A DNA stretch of 22,650 nucleotides from JBOHCT01 sp050699055. GTDB lineage: Bacteria; Actinomycetota; Actinomycetes; Streptosporangiales; JBOHCT01. The DNA is taken from assembly GCA_050699055.1 (NCBI GenBank), contig JBOHCT010000043.1, positions 1 to 22,650 on the forward strand. Reading direction: 5' to 3'. A program made the position numbers and the translations under genes. Of the stretch, positions 1-6,892 are shown in pieces. How positions within the stretch are numbered: the first letter of the stretch is position 1; the number at the start of each line of letters is the position of its first letter. The notes below the pieces were generated by a model, which saw nothing but the letters and a program-made list of their open reading frames with translations, was not told where the DNA came from and ran no database searches.

Positions 1-198
1 GCCCCACACGATGTCCAGCCCGAAGGCGAACAGCCCGTAGACGAGCCCGAGTGTCACCAGGCCCAGGTAGAACTGCGGGAGCAGCGGGGCGAGCACGACC
101 GCGACAGCGACGAGCATGGCAACGGCGCCCGACCGCCGCCAGCCGCGCGCGGTCGGTCCCAGACCCGCTCCACGCAGAGGCGTGAGCTTTCCTAGCAT
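1..198 (-). CDS. livM: LivM-type branched-chain amino acid ABC permease, N-terminal part
   Basis: The first 66 codons of a gene that leaves the window at base 1. It starts at an ATG at 198 and overlaps the stop of the upstream binding-protein gene (ATGCTAG). After a basic N-terminus (about residues 1-22) a first hydrophobic segment follows (AMLVAVAVVLAPLLP). A second has the pattern LVTLGLVYGLFAFGLDIVWG, which matches the start of LivM permeases, where a loop of the type LGLNLLWGYTG follows the second helix. LivM pairs with LivH to form the membrane channel of HAAT-family importers for branched-chain amino acids, and also for aromatic acids, amides or urea. The ATPases (LivG, LivF) are not seen and may lie beyond base 1. 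Family is fairly sure; substrate is not known. Confidence 0.75.
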   Translation of the reverse strand, partial: MLGKLTPLRGAGLGPTARGWRRSGAVAMLVAVAVVLAPLLPQFYLGLVTLGLVYGLFAFGLDIVWG

Positions 199-1478
199 TT
201 CGTCGGGTCGCTGATCGCGCCCCAGTCCTTGACGATCGTGTACTTGCCGCCGGCCTCGAGACGCGACAGATAGATGTCGGTGACGAGCACATTGTTCTTG
301 GGATCGAACGAGATCGGTTTCTTGCCGTACACCGAGTCGCTCAGCTTGGCTCCGCGCAGGCCCTTGACGATGTCGTCCGCGCTCGCCCCTCCGGACGACT
401 TGACGGCCTTCGCGATGAAGTGCACCGCGGTGTAGGAGTTGGCCGTGACGGCCGCGATCGGCGCGTCGCCCTTGTAGCGCTTGCGGAACGCGGCGACGAA
501 TTTCTTGTTCGCGGGGGTGTCGATCTGGTCGCTGTAGCGCAGGGGGTAGTAGAGGCCATCGACGATGTTCGGCACCGCGGGGTAGAACTCCTGTTGCAGC
601 GGCGTCCCGGTGACCGGCGTGTGCTTGTCAAGCAGGCCGAGCTTCTTGCCCTGCTTGAGGAAGGCGATCGCGTCGCCGCCGACGACCGAAGCCAGGACGA
701 AGCTCGGGTTGGCGGCCCGCAGCTTGCCGATCACCGACGACCAGTCCGACGTGCCCAGAGGCGCGTACTCCTCTGCGACGACCGTTCCGCCGCTCTTCTT
801 GAGTATCGACGTGGCGGTCTTGTTGTACGCGTGCGGAAAGCTGTAGTCGTCGCCGACCAGGGCCACCCGCTTGCCGTACTTTTTGATCATGAACGGCAGC
901 ATGGGGGAGAGCAGCTGGTAGTCGGACTCGCCGAGCTTGAAGAAGTACTCCGAGCACAGCGGGGAGTGCAGGTAGTCGTCCTTGATCGTCTTGATCAGCG
1001 GGACTTTTGCCTGCGTGGCGAGCTTGTTGACGGGGATCGAGGCGTCTCCGAGGATCGTTCCGAAGAGAAGGCCCACCTTTTCCTGCTGGATGAGCTTGCG
1101 GGCGGCCGTGGTCGCGTTCGAGGGTGTGCCCTTCGTATCCTCCGTCGCGACCGCGATCGGATGGCCGTTCACCCCGCCCGCCGCGTTGATCTCATCGACC
1201 GCGAGCGTGAAACCCTGCTGCATGGCCTTCCCCTCGGGGGCGACCGGACCGGTGAGCGGGGCCATCAGCCCGATCTTGAGCTGTCCCCCGCCACCCCCTC
1301 CGCCGCCACCGCCCGACGACCCACCACAGGCGGCGAGCGTGGCGGCAGGCCCGAGAGCGAGGGCCGCACCGCCCGCGCGCGTGGCGCCGGCGAGAAACCT
1401 ACGTCGGGTCAGGCCGGGGCCTGGCCCGACCTCGGTGCCGGGTCCAGCGGCCTTCTGATTCGAGCGGGTAGGTGCCAT
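192..1478 (-). CDS. HAAT-family ABC transporter substrate-binding lipoprotein (LivK-like, Tat-exported)
   Basis: Encodes 428 residues of a periplasmic-type binding protein for the branched-chain amino acid/amide/aromatic acid class of ABC importers. The ATG at 1478 has an AAGGA-type ribosome site 5-6 bases upstream. Residues 25-29 (RRRFL) form a twin-arginine motif, followed by a hydrophobic stretch and a lipobox ending LAAC with Cys51. The protein is therefore probably folded in the cytoplasm, exported by Tat and lipid-anchored. A glycine-only linker of about 10 residues follows, then the Peripla_BP_6 fold beginning QLKIGLMAPLTGPVAPEGK. The segment DEINAAGGVNGHPI is typical of the family. 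It lies between the two permease genes: its first 70 bases overlap livH and its last 7 overlap livM. The ligand cannot be read from sequence; the neighbouring decarboxylase hints at an aromatic or 2-oxo acid. Confidence 0.88.
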   Translation of the reverse strand: MAPTRSNQKAAGPGTEVGPGPGLTRRRFLAGATRAGGAALALGPAATLAACGGSSGGGGGGGGGGQLKIGLMAPLTGPVAPEGKAMQQGFTLAVDEINAAGGVNGHPIAVATEDTKGTPSNATTAARKLIQQEKVGLLFGTILGDASIPVNKLATQAKVPLIKTIKDDYLHSPLCSEYFFKLGESDYQLLSPMLPFMIKKYGKRVALVGDDYSFPHAYNKTATSILKKSGGTVVAEEYAPLGTSDWSSVIGKLRAANPSFVLASVVGGDAIAFLKQGKKLGLLDKHTPVTGTPLQQEFYPAVPNIVDGLYYPLRYSDQIDTPANKKFVAAFRKRYKGDAPIAAVTANSYTAVHFIAKAVKSSGGASADDIVKGLRGAKLSDSVYGKKPISFDPKNNVLVTDIYLSRLEAGGKYTIVKDWGAISDPTKC

Positions 1479-2314
1479 TGGATTCCTTCCGGCTTTATGG
1501 CGATGAGCGCGACGAGCGCGGCGAAGACCAGCGTCTGGGCGACGGTCGCGGTGAAGTAGTGTTCGAGCACGACAGTGAGCGCCGACACGACCGCCGCGCC
1601 GAGCACGGGCCCGCCGATCGAGCCGGGCCGCCCCAGCAGCACCGCGAAGAACGCTGGCGCCAGATAGCCGAGCCCGACCGTCGGCGTCAGGCCGATGATC
1701 GGCGCCGCGAGCGCACCCGCGAGCACCGCGAGCAGCGTGCCGACGGTGAACACCAGCGCGAACATCCGCCGCGGCGAGATGCCGAGCACCGAGGCCATGT
1801 CGACGTTGTCGATCGAAGCGCGGATGCGCAGCCCGATCGCGGTGCGGTAGGCGACGACGAGCGCGGCGATCACCACGATGGCGACGACGCCGGCGAGAAC
1901 CAGGCGGTAGACCGGGTACTGGACGCCGAGGACCGTCGTCGAGCCGGCTATCGGTGCGGCGACGGACCGCGGGGTGGAGGAGAAGATGGCCTGTGCCGCC
2001 TGGCGCAGCACGATGCCGATGCCCCAGGTCGCGAGCAGCGCCGGCATGAAGCCCCGGGCGTACAGGCGGCGCATGATGCCCCGCTCGATCGCCAGCGCCA
2101 GCAGCGTACCGAGCGCCAGCGCGACGACCACCCCCACCCAGAACGGGAAGCCGCGCATGGCGTAGACGACGTAGGCGCCGAACATCACGAGGTCGCCCTG
2201 GGCGAGGTTGATGATCCTGAGCTGGCCGAAGATCAGCCCGAGGCTGAATCCGATCAGGACGAGCACCGACAGCGCGGTCAGGAAGTTCAGCGCGACGAAC
2301 ACGGCGATGTGCAC
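1409..2314 (-). CDS. livH: LivH-type branched-chain amino acid ABC permease
   Basis: A 301-residue multi-spanning membrane permease. I chose the GTG at 2314 because an excellent AGGAGG ribosome site lies 8 bases upstream; an in-frame GTG at 2341 precedes that site and lacks one. Family signs include GFSLGLIFGQLRIINLAQGD near residues 20-40 (LivH pattern of GL...NLAxGD/xxM), the hydrophobic repeats through the middle, and AFFAVLLGRPGSIGGPVLGA near residue 225. It should form a heterodimeric channel with LivM. The last 70 bases overlap the downstream binding-protein gene. The C-terminal tail after IKPEGIQW is long and basic compared with usual LivH ends, so the overlap may have arisen by extension of the frame. 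First gene of a minus-strand operon that is divergent from iclR. Confidence 0.87.
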   Translation of the reverse strand: MHIAVFVALNFLTALSVLVLIGFSLGLIFGQLRIINLAQGDLVMFGAYVVYAMRGFPFWVGVVVALALGTLLALAIERGIMRRLYARGFMPALLATWGIGIVLRQAAQAIFSSTPRSVAAPIAGSTTVLGVQYPVYRLVLAGVVAIVVIAALVVAYRTAIGLRIRASIDNVDMASVLGISPRRMFALVFTVGTLLAVLAGALAAPIIGLTPTVGLGYLAPAFFAVLLGRPGSIGGPVLGAAVVSALTVVLEHYFTATVAQTLVFAALVALIAIKPEGIQWHLPARIRRPLDPAPRSGQAPA

Positions 2315-2366
2315 GGCCGCGACCTCCTTCCGTGGACACACGCGATACGCGAGTCGTGCTTTGTTT

Positions 2367-2384
2367 GGTCAGTCCAGGCTGACC
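2367..2384. promoter_or_regulatory. 18-bp palindrome between livH and iclR, candidate IclR operator
   Basis: GGTCAG and CTGACC form a perfect 6-bp inverted repeat separated by 6 bases. It lies 53 bp upstream of the livH start and about 255 bp upstream of the iclR start, in the only gap between the divergent units. The livH-strand half CTGACC is followed 17 bases later by CGTATC, so the repeat could overlap a weak -35 element of the liv promoter. Position and symmetry are seen; binding by the adjacent IclR protein is inference. Confidence 0.45.
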
Positions 2385-2609
2385 TCGGTGGGGTACACCG
2401 CAATCCTTCCAGCGAGTGGAGAGGTACCGCTCGTAAGGGCGCTGATCTGTCAGGCGATGCCGACCGGCTGTGTCGACAGCGCGCTCATCACCCCGTTGGG
2501 CCGGTCGGCCCCCGGCCGAGGCGCCCGAGAAGGGCGGCATCGTCGGTCACTGGCCGAAGTGTGCGACCGCCGATGAGGTACCGTCAGGACCTTCTCGCAC
2601 TCAGCGGAA

Positions 2610-2634
2610 CAACTCCTCGGGGAGTTGAGGAGGA
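2610..2634 (+). promoter_or_regulatory. iclR leader hairpin and anti-Shine-Dalgarno
   Basis: CAACTCC (2610-2616) and GGAGTTG (2621-2627) form a 7-bp stem with a 4-base loop that ends exactly where the ribosome site AGGAGG starts. Alternatively CTCCTC (2613-2618) pairs with GAGGAG (2627-2632) and hides the ribosome site. The two pairings exclude each other, which would allow translational control of iclR. The rest of the 2315-2638 gap, apart from the palindrome at 2367-2384, shows nothing I can name. Confidence 0.35.
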
Positions 2635-2638
2635 TCCG

Positions 2639-4222
2639 ATGGCAGGCAACCGCGACCAACCAGGTCGTACGGTGCTGAGCAGGACGCTGGCGATCATCGA
2701 TGCGTTCTCCGAGGAGCGTACCGAGCTGACCTTCGGAATGGTCGTGCGCCGGACCGGGTTGGCGCCGGCGACCGCGCACCGGCTGCTGGCCGAGCTCGTC
2801 CAGTGGGGTGGCGTGGAGCGCACCGGGCGGGGCCGCTACCGGATCGGGCTGCGGCTGTGGCGCATCGGTTCTCTGGCACCGGGCGGCCGCCAGCTGCGCG
2901 ACGCCGCGCTGCCTTTCTTGGAGGATCTGTTCGAGGCCACGCACGAGGTCGTCCACCTGACCGTGCGAGACGGCTTGCAGGCGCTGTACGTGGAGAAACT
3001 GGCCGCACGCCCCCAGGCTCCGGTGGTCTCGCGGGTCGGCGGTCGACTGCCGCTCCACGCGACAGGTCCCGGCAAGGTGCTGATGGCCTACGAGGACGAC
3101 GCACTGGTGGAACGGGTGATCGCGGCCGGTCTGCCGGCCTGTACTCCCGCCACGATCACCGACCCGAGTAGGCTGCGGTCCGTGCTGGCCGACGTCCGCC
3201 GCACGGGCATCTGCCTGTCGCGCGACGAGATGACCGTCGGGGCGTCGTCGGTCGCTGCCCCGGTCTTCGCGGGCACGGGGCAGGTCGTCGCGGCTATCTC
3301 GACGGTGGTGCCCAGCAGCACAGGGAACCTGGCCACGCTCGCGCCGGCGCTGCGGACGGCGTCCCTGGGGATATCCCGCGAACTCAGAGGCCGCGCGAGT
3401 AGGACTGCTGGGACCACACCCCACGAAAACGCTGCCGCGTTTCCGCGGGGGCCCCGAGACGCCGGCCCCTTAGTTAGCGTCACCTCGCTGCGTTGTCGTC
3501 AGTCGGCGCACCTCCAGTGCGCCTCCTTCCTCCGTCTTGCGATGCTCGCTCAGTTGACCGGCTCCCTGATCCATCGTCCTACCCGCGCGGCCGCAGCGGC
3601 GCGAGAGATAGCACGCGCGCCTTCTATTCCGTCCAGTGATAGCGGCTCGTTACCGTGCGCGCGCCGCCGCGGCACAGTGGCCGTGCCTGTACGGCTCGGT
3701 CAGCGCGGCCCCGCCGGGACCGGCCCGACCACCGAACGAGCGAGGGAGCGCCCTTGTCCCGCCGAAGCGTCCGCGATGTCGCGTTCGACGTGCTCCGCGA
3801 GTACGAGCTCACCACCATCTTCGCGAACCCCGGTTCGACCGAGGTGGCGTTGCTGGCCGGACTGCCCGAGGATCTACGGTTCGTTCTCGCGCTGCACGAG
3901 GGATCCGTGGTCGGGATCGCCACCGGCTGGGCGATCGCACACGTCCGGCCCGCCCTGGTGGTGCTGCACACGGCCGCGGGGCTGGGTAACGCGGTCGGCG
4001 CGCTCGCCACCGCACGGGCCAATCGAGCGCCACTGGTGGTCCTCGTCGGGCAGCAGGATCGTCGGCATCTCCCGCTGGAACCGTTCCTGGCCGGAAAGCT
4101 GGGGGGACTGGCCGGAGATTACCCGGTCTGGGCCGTACAGCCGGCGCTGGCGGCGGACGTCCCGGGTGCGATCGCGCGGGCGGCACACGAAGCCACCACG
4201 GGGCGCGGACCGGCGCTGGTGA
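2639..4222 (+). CDS. IclR-family transcriptional regulator with run-on reading frame (domain ends near 3400)
   Basis: The ATG at 2639 follows a strong AGGAGG site. Residues 10-65 hold the IclR winged helix (TVLSRTLAIIDAFSEER, then RRTGLAPATAHRLLAELVQWG). Residues about 80-245 hold the IclR effector domain, with LHATGPGKVLMAY, SRDEMTVGASSVAAPVF and AAISTVVPSS. IclR proteins usually have about 250 residues, which places the natural end near base 3400. In this frame, however, there is no stop until 4222. The open frame would encode 527 residues and overlap 469 bases of the decarboxylase gene in another frame. A TAG at 3400 lies one frame away, so a one-base indel close to the 3' end would restore a normal length. 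The residues after about 254 look like untranslated sequence. It probably regulates the liv operon and/or the decarboxylase. Fold is sure; true 3' end is not. Confidence 0.7.
   Translation: MAGNRDQPGRTVLSRTLAIIDAFSEERTELTFGMVVRRTGLAPATAHRLLAELVQWGGVERTGRGRYRIGLRLWRIGSLAPGGRQLRDAALPFLEDLFEATHEVVHLTVRDGLQALYVEKLAARPQAPVVSRVGGRLPLHATGPGKVLMAYEDDALVERVIAAGLPACTPATITDPSRLRSVLADVRRTGICLSRDEMTVGASSVAAPVFAGTGQVVAAISTVVPSSTGNLATLAPALRTASLGISRELRGRASRTAGTTPHENAAAFPRGPRDAGPLVSVTSLRCRQSAHLQCASFLRLAMLAQLTGSLIHRPTRAAAAAREIARAPSIPSSDSGSLPCARRRGTVAVPVRLGQRGPAGTGPTTERARERPCPAEASAMSRSTCSASTSSPPSSRTPVRPRWRCWPDCPRIYGSFSRCTRDPWSGSPPAGRSHTSGPPWWCCTRPRGWVTRSARSPPHGPIERHWWSSSGSRIVGISRWNRSWPESWGDWPEITRSGPYSRRWRRTSRVRSRGRHTKPPRGADRRW
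3505..3523. terminator. GC-rich stem-loop downstream of the IclR domain
   Basis: GGCGCAC and GTGCGCC form a perfect 7-bp stem around a 5-base loop, followed by a pyrimidine-rich tract (TCCTTCCTCC). It lies about 100 bases past the expected end of IclR and 230 bases before the decarboxylase start, so it could end the iclR transcript. If the IclR frame truly ran on to 4222 this would be inside a coding region. The remaining 3403-3753 stretch shows no gene. Confidence 0.35.
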
Positions 4223-5388
4223 TCGTGCCGATGGACGACTGGGCCGCCGTCGTCGACGACACCGACGAGCTGCGGGCGGCACCGGCTCTGTTGCGCTCGG
4301 CCGGTAACCCCGACCAGGCCACGATCGCCGAGCTCGCCGAGGCGGTCAACGCGGCGCGACACCCGGCCCTGGTGGTCGGCGCGGGCGCCGACGGCGAGCG
4401 CAGCTGGGCGGCGCTGGTCTCGCTCGCGGGGCGACTGGACTGTCCGGTGTGGCAAGAGGCCTTCGGCGCGCGGGCGGGCTTCCCGCAGGACGATCCGCTG
4501 TTCGCCGGTCACCTGCCGGCCGGCCGCGCCGAGCTGCGCGCGACACTCTCCGGGTACGACCTCGTGCTCGCCGTCGGGGCGCCGGTCTTTCGGCAGTTCT
4601 CCTACGAGCCGGGCCCGCTGTTGCCGCACGGGATCCGAACCGCGCTGGTCACCGACAACCCGTCCGAGGCTCACCACAGCCCGGCGGACCTGGCCGTCCT
4701 GGGCGCTCCTGGCGCTGTCTGCGAGGCCCTGGCCGAGGCGGTCCGTGTGCGTCCCCGGCGCCCCGTGACGGCCACCGCGACCCTGAAGGCGCAGGTATCG
4801 AGGCCGGTGGATCAGGCGAGCGGACCGCTCCGCGCCGCTGACGTGTTCCGCGCGCTCGCGCCCCGGCTCCCGGCCGACGCGGTTGTGGTCGAGGAGACCC
4901 CGTCGAGCCGGGCCGAGCTGGAGGCGCTCCTGCCGGCCAGGGCTCCGCTGGGCTTCCTCAGCGCTGCCATGGGCGGCCTCGGCTTCGCGGTGCCCGCCGC
5001 GACGGGCGTCCGCATGGCCAGACCCGACCGCCCGGTGGTCGCGGTCGTCGGCGACGGCTCCGCGCTGTACGGGATCCACGCGCTGTGGACCGCGGCGCAC
5101 TACTCGGTGGGCGTGCTGTTCGTCGTGCTCGCCAACGGCCGCTACGCGATCATGGACGACCTCGCCGACAGGAGCGGCGGCAAACCCCCCTGGCCGGGAT
5201 TCGGGGAGGTGCGGGTCTCCGAGGTCGCTCAAGGGCTTGGCTGCCCGGCACGCCGGCTGGAAACCACCGAGGACCTGATGGACCAGCTCGACCAGGTGGT
5301 GCCCACCCTGCGCGAGCGCAGTGCGCCACTCCTGCTCGACATCGCGGTCACCTTTCCCACTTCTCCCGGGCGTCCGACACCGTCCTGA
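3754..5388 (+). CDS. Thiamine-diphosphate 2-oxo-acid decarboxylase, benzoylformate decarboxylase (MdlC) family
   Basis: Encodes 544 residues, close to the about 530 of benzoylformate decarboxylase. The TTG at 3754 follows GAGGGAG by 5 bases and begins where family homology begins (SVRDVAFDVLREYELTTIFANPGSTE). An in-frame ATG at 3655 only adds low-complexity sequence. The order is an N-terminal Pyr domain (Ser28 in NPGS, Glu49 in LALHE, His72 in LHTAAG), a central domain, and a C-terminal PP domain. The ThDP motif is GDGS at 433-436 with Asn461. ALWTAAHYSVGVLFVV matches the family closely. Known enzymes cleave benzoylformate to benzaldehyde and CO2, with catalytic residues Ser26, His70 and His281 in the Pseudomonas enzyme. 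Here the first two are present, but the third position reads FPQDDP, giving Asp247. The substrate may therefore differ. It follows iclR and probably acts in the cytoplasm on an imported or derived 2-oxo acid. Confidence 0.85.
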   Translation: MSRRSVRDVAFDVLREYELTTIFANPGSTEVALLAGLPEDLRFVLALHEGSVVGIATGWAIAHVRPALVVLHTAAGLGNAVGALATARANRAPLVVLVGQQDRRHLPLEPFLAGKLGGLAGDYPVWAVQPALAADVPGAIARAAHEATTGRGPALVIVPMDDWAAVVDDTDELRAAPALLRSAGNPDQATIAELAEAVNAARHPALVVGAGADGERSWAALVSLAGRLDCPVWQEAFGARAGFPQDDPLFAGHLPAGRAELRATLSGYDLVLAVGAPVFRQFSYEPGPLLPHGIRTALVTDNPSEAHHSPADLAVLGAPGAVCEALAEAVRVRPRRPVTATATLKAQVSRPVDQASGPLRAADVFRALAPRLPADAVVVEETPSSRAELEALLPARAPLGFLSAAMGGLGFAVPAATGVRMARPDRPVVAVVGDGSALYGIHALWTAAHYSVGVLFVVLANGRYAIMDDLADRSGGKPPWPGFGEVRVSEVAQGLGCPARRLETTEDLMDQLDQVVPTLRERSAPLLLDIAVTFPTSPGRPTPS

Positions 5389-5442
5389 CCGACAAGGAGC
5401 CCGTTCGAGAACCTGACCCCGACTGGTCCCGCCAATGCGACC

Positions 5443-5495
5443 GTGGTCCCGTCACTATGAAAATTTGTCCGCTTTGTCGGTACTCACGGGACCAC
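5443..5495. repeat. 10-bp perfect inverted repeat after the decarboxylase
   Basis: GTGGTCCCGT (5443-5452) and ACGGGACCAC (5486-5495) are exact reverse complements separated by 33 bases that include an A/T-rich run (ATGAAAATTTG), unusual in this GC-rich region. It begins 54 bases after the decarboxylase stop. A partial third copy (TGGTCCCG) lies at about 5424. It could be a long-loop terminator, an operator pair or the trace of a mobile element; the sequence does not decide. Between 5496 and 5596 I see nothing else. Confidence 0.4.
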
Positions 5496-5596
5496 TGTTG
5501 GACTGGCCGACGCGGCAAACGGGTCCAGAGGATGCCCGGACACAACAGGACTGAACCCGACCGTCGCCGAGCTACCGTGACTGCCCCACCCGGTGC

Positions 5597-5710
5597 TCAG
5601 CGCGAGGCGGCGGTAGACGCGCGGCCGGGGTCGCGGGTGCTTTCGCGGACGATGACCTCGACAGGGACCCGGATGACCCGCGCCGAGCGGTCGCGGACGT
5701 GAGCGGGAAC
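5597..5710 (-). pseudogene. Possible LacI-family regulator C-terminal remnant
   Basis: Directly after the stop of the zinc-ribbon gene and in the same frame, 37 sense codons read VPAHVRDRSARVIRVPVEVI followed by VRESTRDPGR and then a TGA. The pattern of IRVPVEVIVREST plus a short tail is how many LacI-type regulators end (effector-domain last strand followed by a tail). No start codon or upstream LacI sequence is present. I read it as a 3' remnant; a chance resemblance is possible because it is so short. Confidence 0.3.
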
Positions 5711-5944
5711 TCAGACGTGGTCGCGTACGGCGGGGGCACCCGCCTCGCGGCCACAGTGTGCACAGCAGAAGTACCGGCCGTAGGCCTCGACTCCGTGCCC
5801 GATGATTCGGCAGCCGCAGTGCTCACACACCGGTGCCATGCGGTGGATCGCGCATTCGAAGCTATCGAAGACGTGTACCGCGCCTTGGGCATGGACCTCA
5901 AAGCTGCCCGCGTAATCGTTCCCGCATACTTCGCAGATGGCCAT
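5711..5944 (-). CDS. Small cysteine-rich zinc-ribbon protein
   Basis: A 77-residue protein starting MAICEVCGNDY at the ATG at 5944, with a GGGGGT run about 6 bases upstream; further in-frame ATG or GTG codons at 5989 and 6013 lack better ribosome sites. It has C4-x2-C7, His18, His24, Cys31, His34, C40-x2-C43-x-C45 and C60-C61-x2-C64, so at least two metal-binding knuckles of the treble-clef or zinc-ribbon kind. The block SFEVHAQGAVHVFDSFECAIH then CEHCGCRIIGHGVEA is a pattern I associate with widespread small actinobacterial proteins annotated as metallothionein-like or zinc-ribbon. Function is unknown; binding of Zn and perhaps nucleic acid or a partner protein is inference. It is monocistronic. 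Confidence 0.75.
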   Translation of the reverse strand: MAICEVCGNDYAGSFEVHAQGAVHVFDSFECAIHRMAPVCEHCGCRIIGHGVEAYGRYFCCAHCGREAGAPAVRDHV

Positions 5945-6201
5945 CTCGTACCCCCGGGTGATTCCCACACTGATCTCGACCGTTGGCATACCCCGTTGCC
6001 CCGCGCGGACCACTTATCGCCCCGCTCATCCGGCCTTGCCGGGTCCTCGGCGAGACACCCCGTGGTCCGCGCTCCGACGGCGCCGCGGCATTGATCGTCG
6101 CGCACCGCTGAGACCGGGACCGATGATTTTCGGCGCGCGGCACGGTCCATCCTCGCAACCGCACCGCCATCCGGGCGGGGCACCCAAGAAGGGAGGCCAT
6201 C

Positions 6202-6753
6202 ATGGGCACGATCCGCGTGCACGAGTTCATCACCCTCGACGGCGTCATCGACGCCCCGACCTGGACCGCCGACTACGGCTTCACCGACGAAACGGGGGAG
6301 TCGATCGGCGCGGTCACGGAGTCCTGCTCGGCGATCCTGCTGGGCCGCGCCACCTACGAGATGTTCGCCCCGGCCTGGTCCGCCCGTACCGTCGAGGACG
6401 ACCCGGGCGCGCCGTTCTTCAACGAGTCCCCGAAGTACGTGGTGTCGTCCACGCTGCAGCACGCCGACTGGAACAACTCCACCGTGCTCGGGGCCTACGA
6501 CCCGCAGGTGATCCGCGAGCTCAAGGAGAAGGTCGACGGCGACGTCTACGTTAGCGGCAGCGGCACCCTGGTCCGGGCGATGATCGCCGACGGACTGGTC
6601 GATGAGCTGCACCTGCTCGTCTATCCGCTCACCCTCGGCGGCGGGCCTCAGCTGTTCCCCGCCAGCGCTCCGGAGACCCAGTGGACCCTGGCCGGACACC
6701 GGGCATTCGACAACGAGGTGCTGCACCTGACCTACACCCCGGTCCGGTCCTGA
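6202..6753 (+). CDS. Dihydrofolate reductase-family protein (RibD C-terminal fold)
   Basis: Encodes 183 residues. The ATG at 6202 follows AAGGGAGG by 6 bases. The fold is that of the RibD C-terminal/DHFR family: first strand RVHEFITLDGVIDAP, nucleotide-contact segment ILLGRATYEMFAPAW, then KYVVSSTL, and the NADPH-site pattern VYVSGSGTLVRAMIADGLVDELHLLVYPLTLGGGPQLF near residues 114-150. Such proteins are stand-alone NAD(P)H-dependent reductases of unknown substrate. They are very common in actinomycetes, and the name dihydrofolate reductase reflects fold rather than proven activity. The gene stands alone, with decayed sequence on its 3' side. Confidence 0.88.
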   Translation: MGTIRVHEFITLDGVIDAPTWTADYGFTDETGESIGAVTESCSAILLGRATYEMFAPAWSARTVEDDPGAPFFNESPKYVVSSTLQHADWNNSTVLGAYDPQVIRELKEKVDGDVYVSGSGTLVRAMIADGLVDELHLLVYPLTLGGGPQLFPASAPETQWTLAGHRAFDNEVLHLTYTPVRS

Positions 6754-6796
6754 GCCCACGGCGCGGCCCAGGTTCATCAGGTCGTGCGCTACCTGA

Positions 6797-6892
6797 AGGC
6801 GAGTGCTCCGCGAGGGACGCGTCGTACACGTCTACCTGTTGCACGATGGCCTGGTCGCGCGTATGGACGTCGAGGAGACCTCGACCGGCTGA
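6797..6892 (+). pseudogene. NTF2/SnoaL-like protein C-terminal remnant
   Basis: An open stretch between a TGA at 6794 and a TGA at 6890 reads RRVLREGRVVHVYLLHDGLV then ARMDVEETSTG. The alternating strands of GRVVHVYLLHDGLVARMDVEE look like the last two beta-strands of NTF2-like (SnoaL) proteins. No ribosome site, no start and no N-terminal part are present. The surrounding 6754-7017 sequence has no other recognisable gene. I treat it as a relic. Confidence 0.3.

Noticed and set aside
1290..1320. Tandem CCG/CCA repeats suggesting a microsatellite
   Set aside because: They encode the glycine linker after the lipobox of the binding protein, common for actinobacterial lipoproteins.
3471..3600. 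Stretch after IclR that might be an interspersed repeat
   Set aside because: It has a hairpin and unusual composition, but no second copy in the window, so a repeat cannot be claimed.
6030..6042. CCGGC-CTT-GCCGG small hairpin upstream of the DHFR-like gene
   Set aside because: Five base pairs of GC are expected often by chance in this composition.
5572..6777. Long minus-strand open frame covering the zinc-ribbon gene and the DHFR-like gene
   Set aside because: Its translation is charged low-complexity sequence and lies antisense to a clear RibD/DHFR-like gene with a strong ribosome site.
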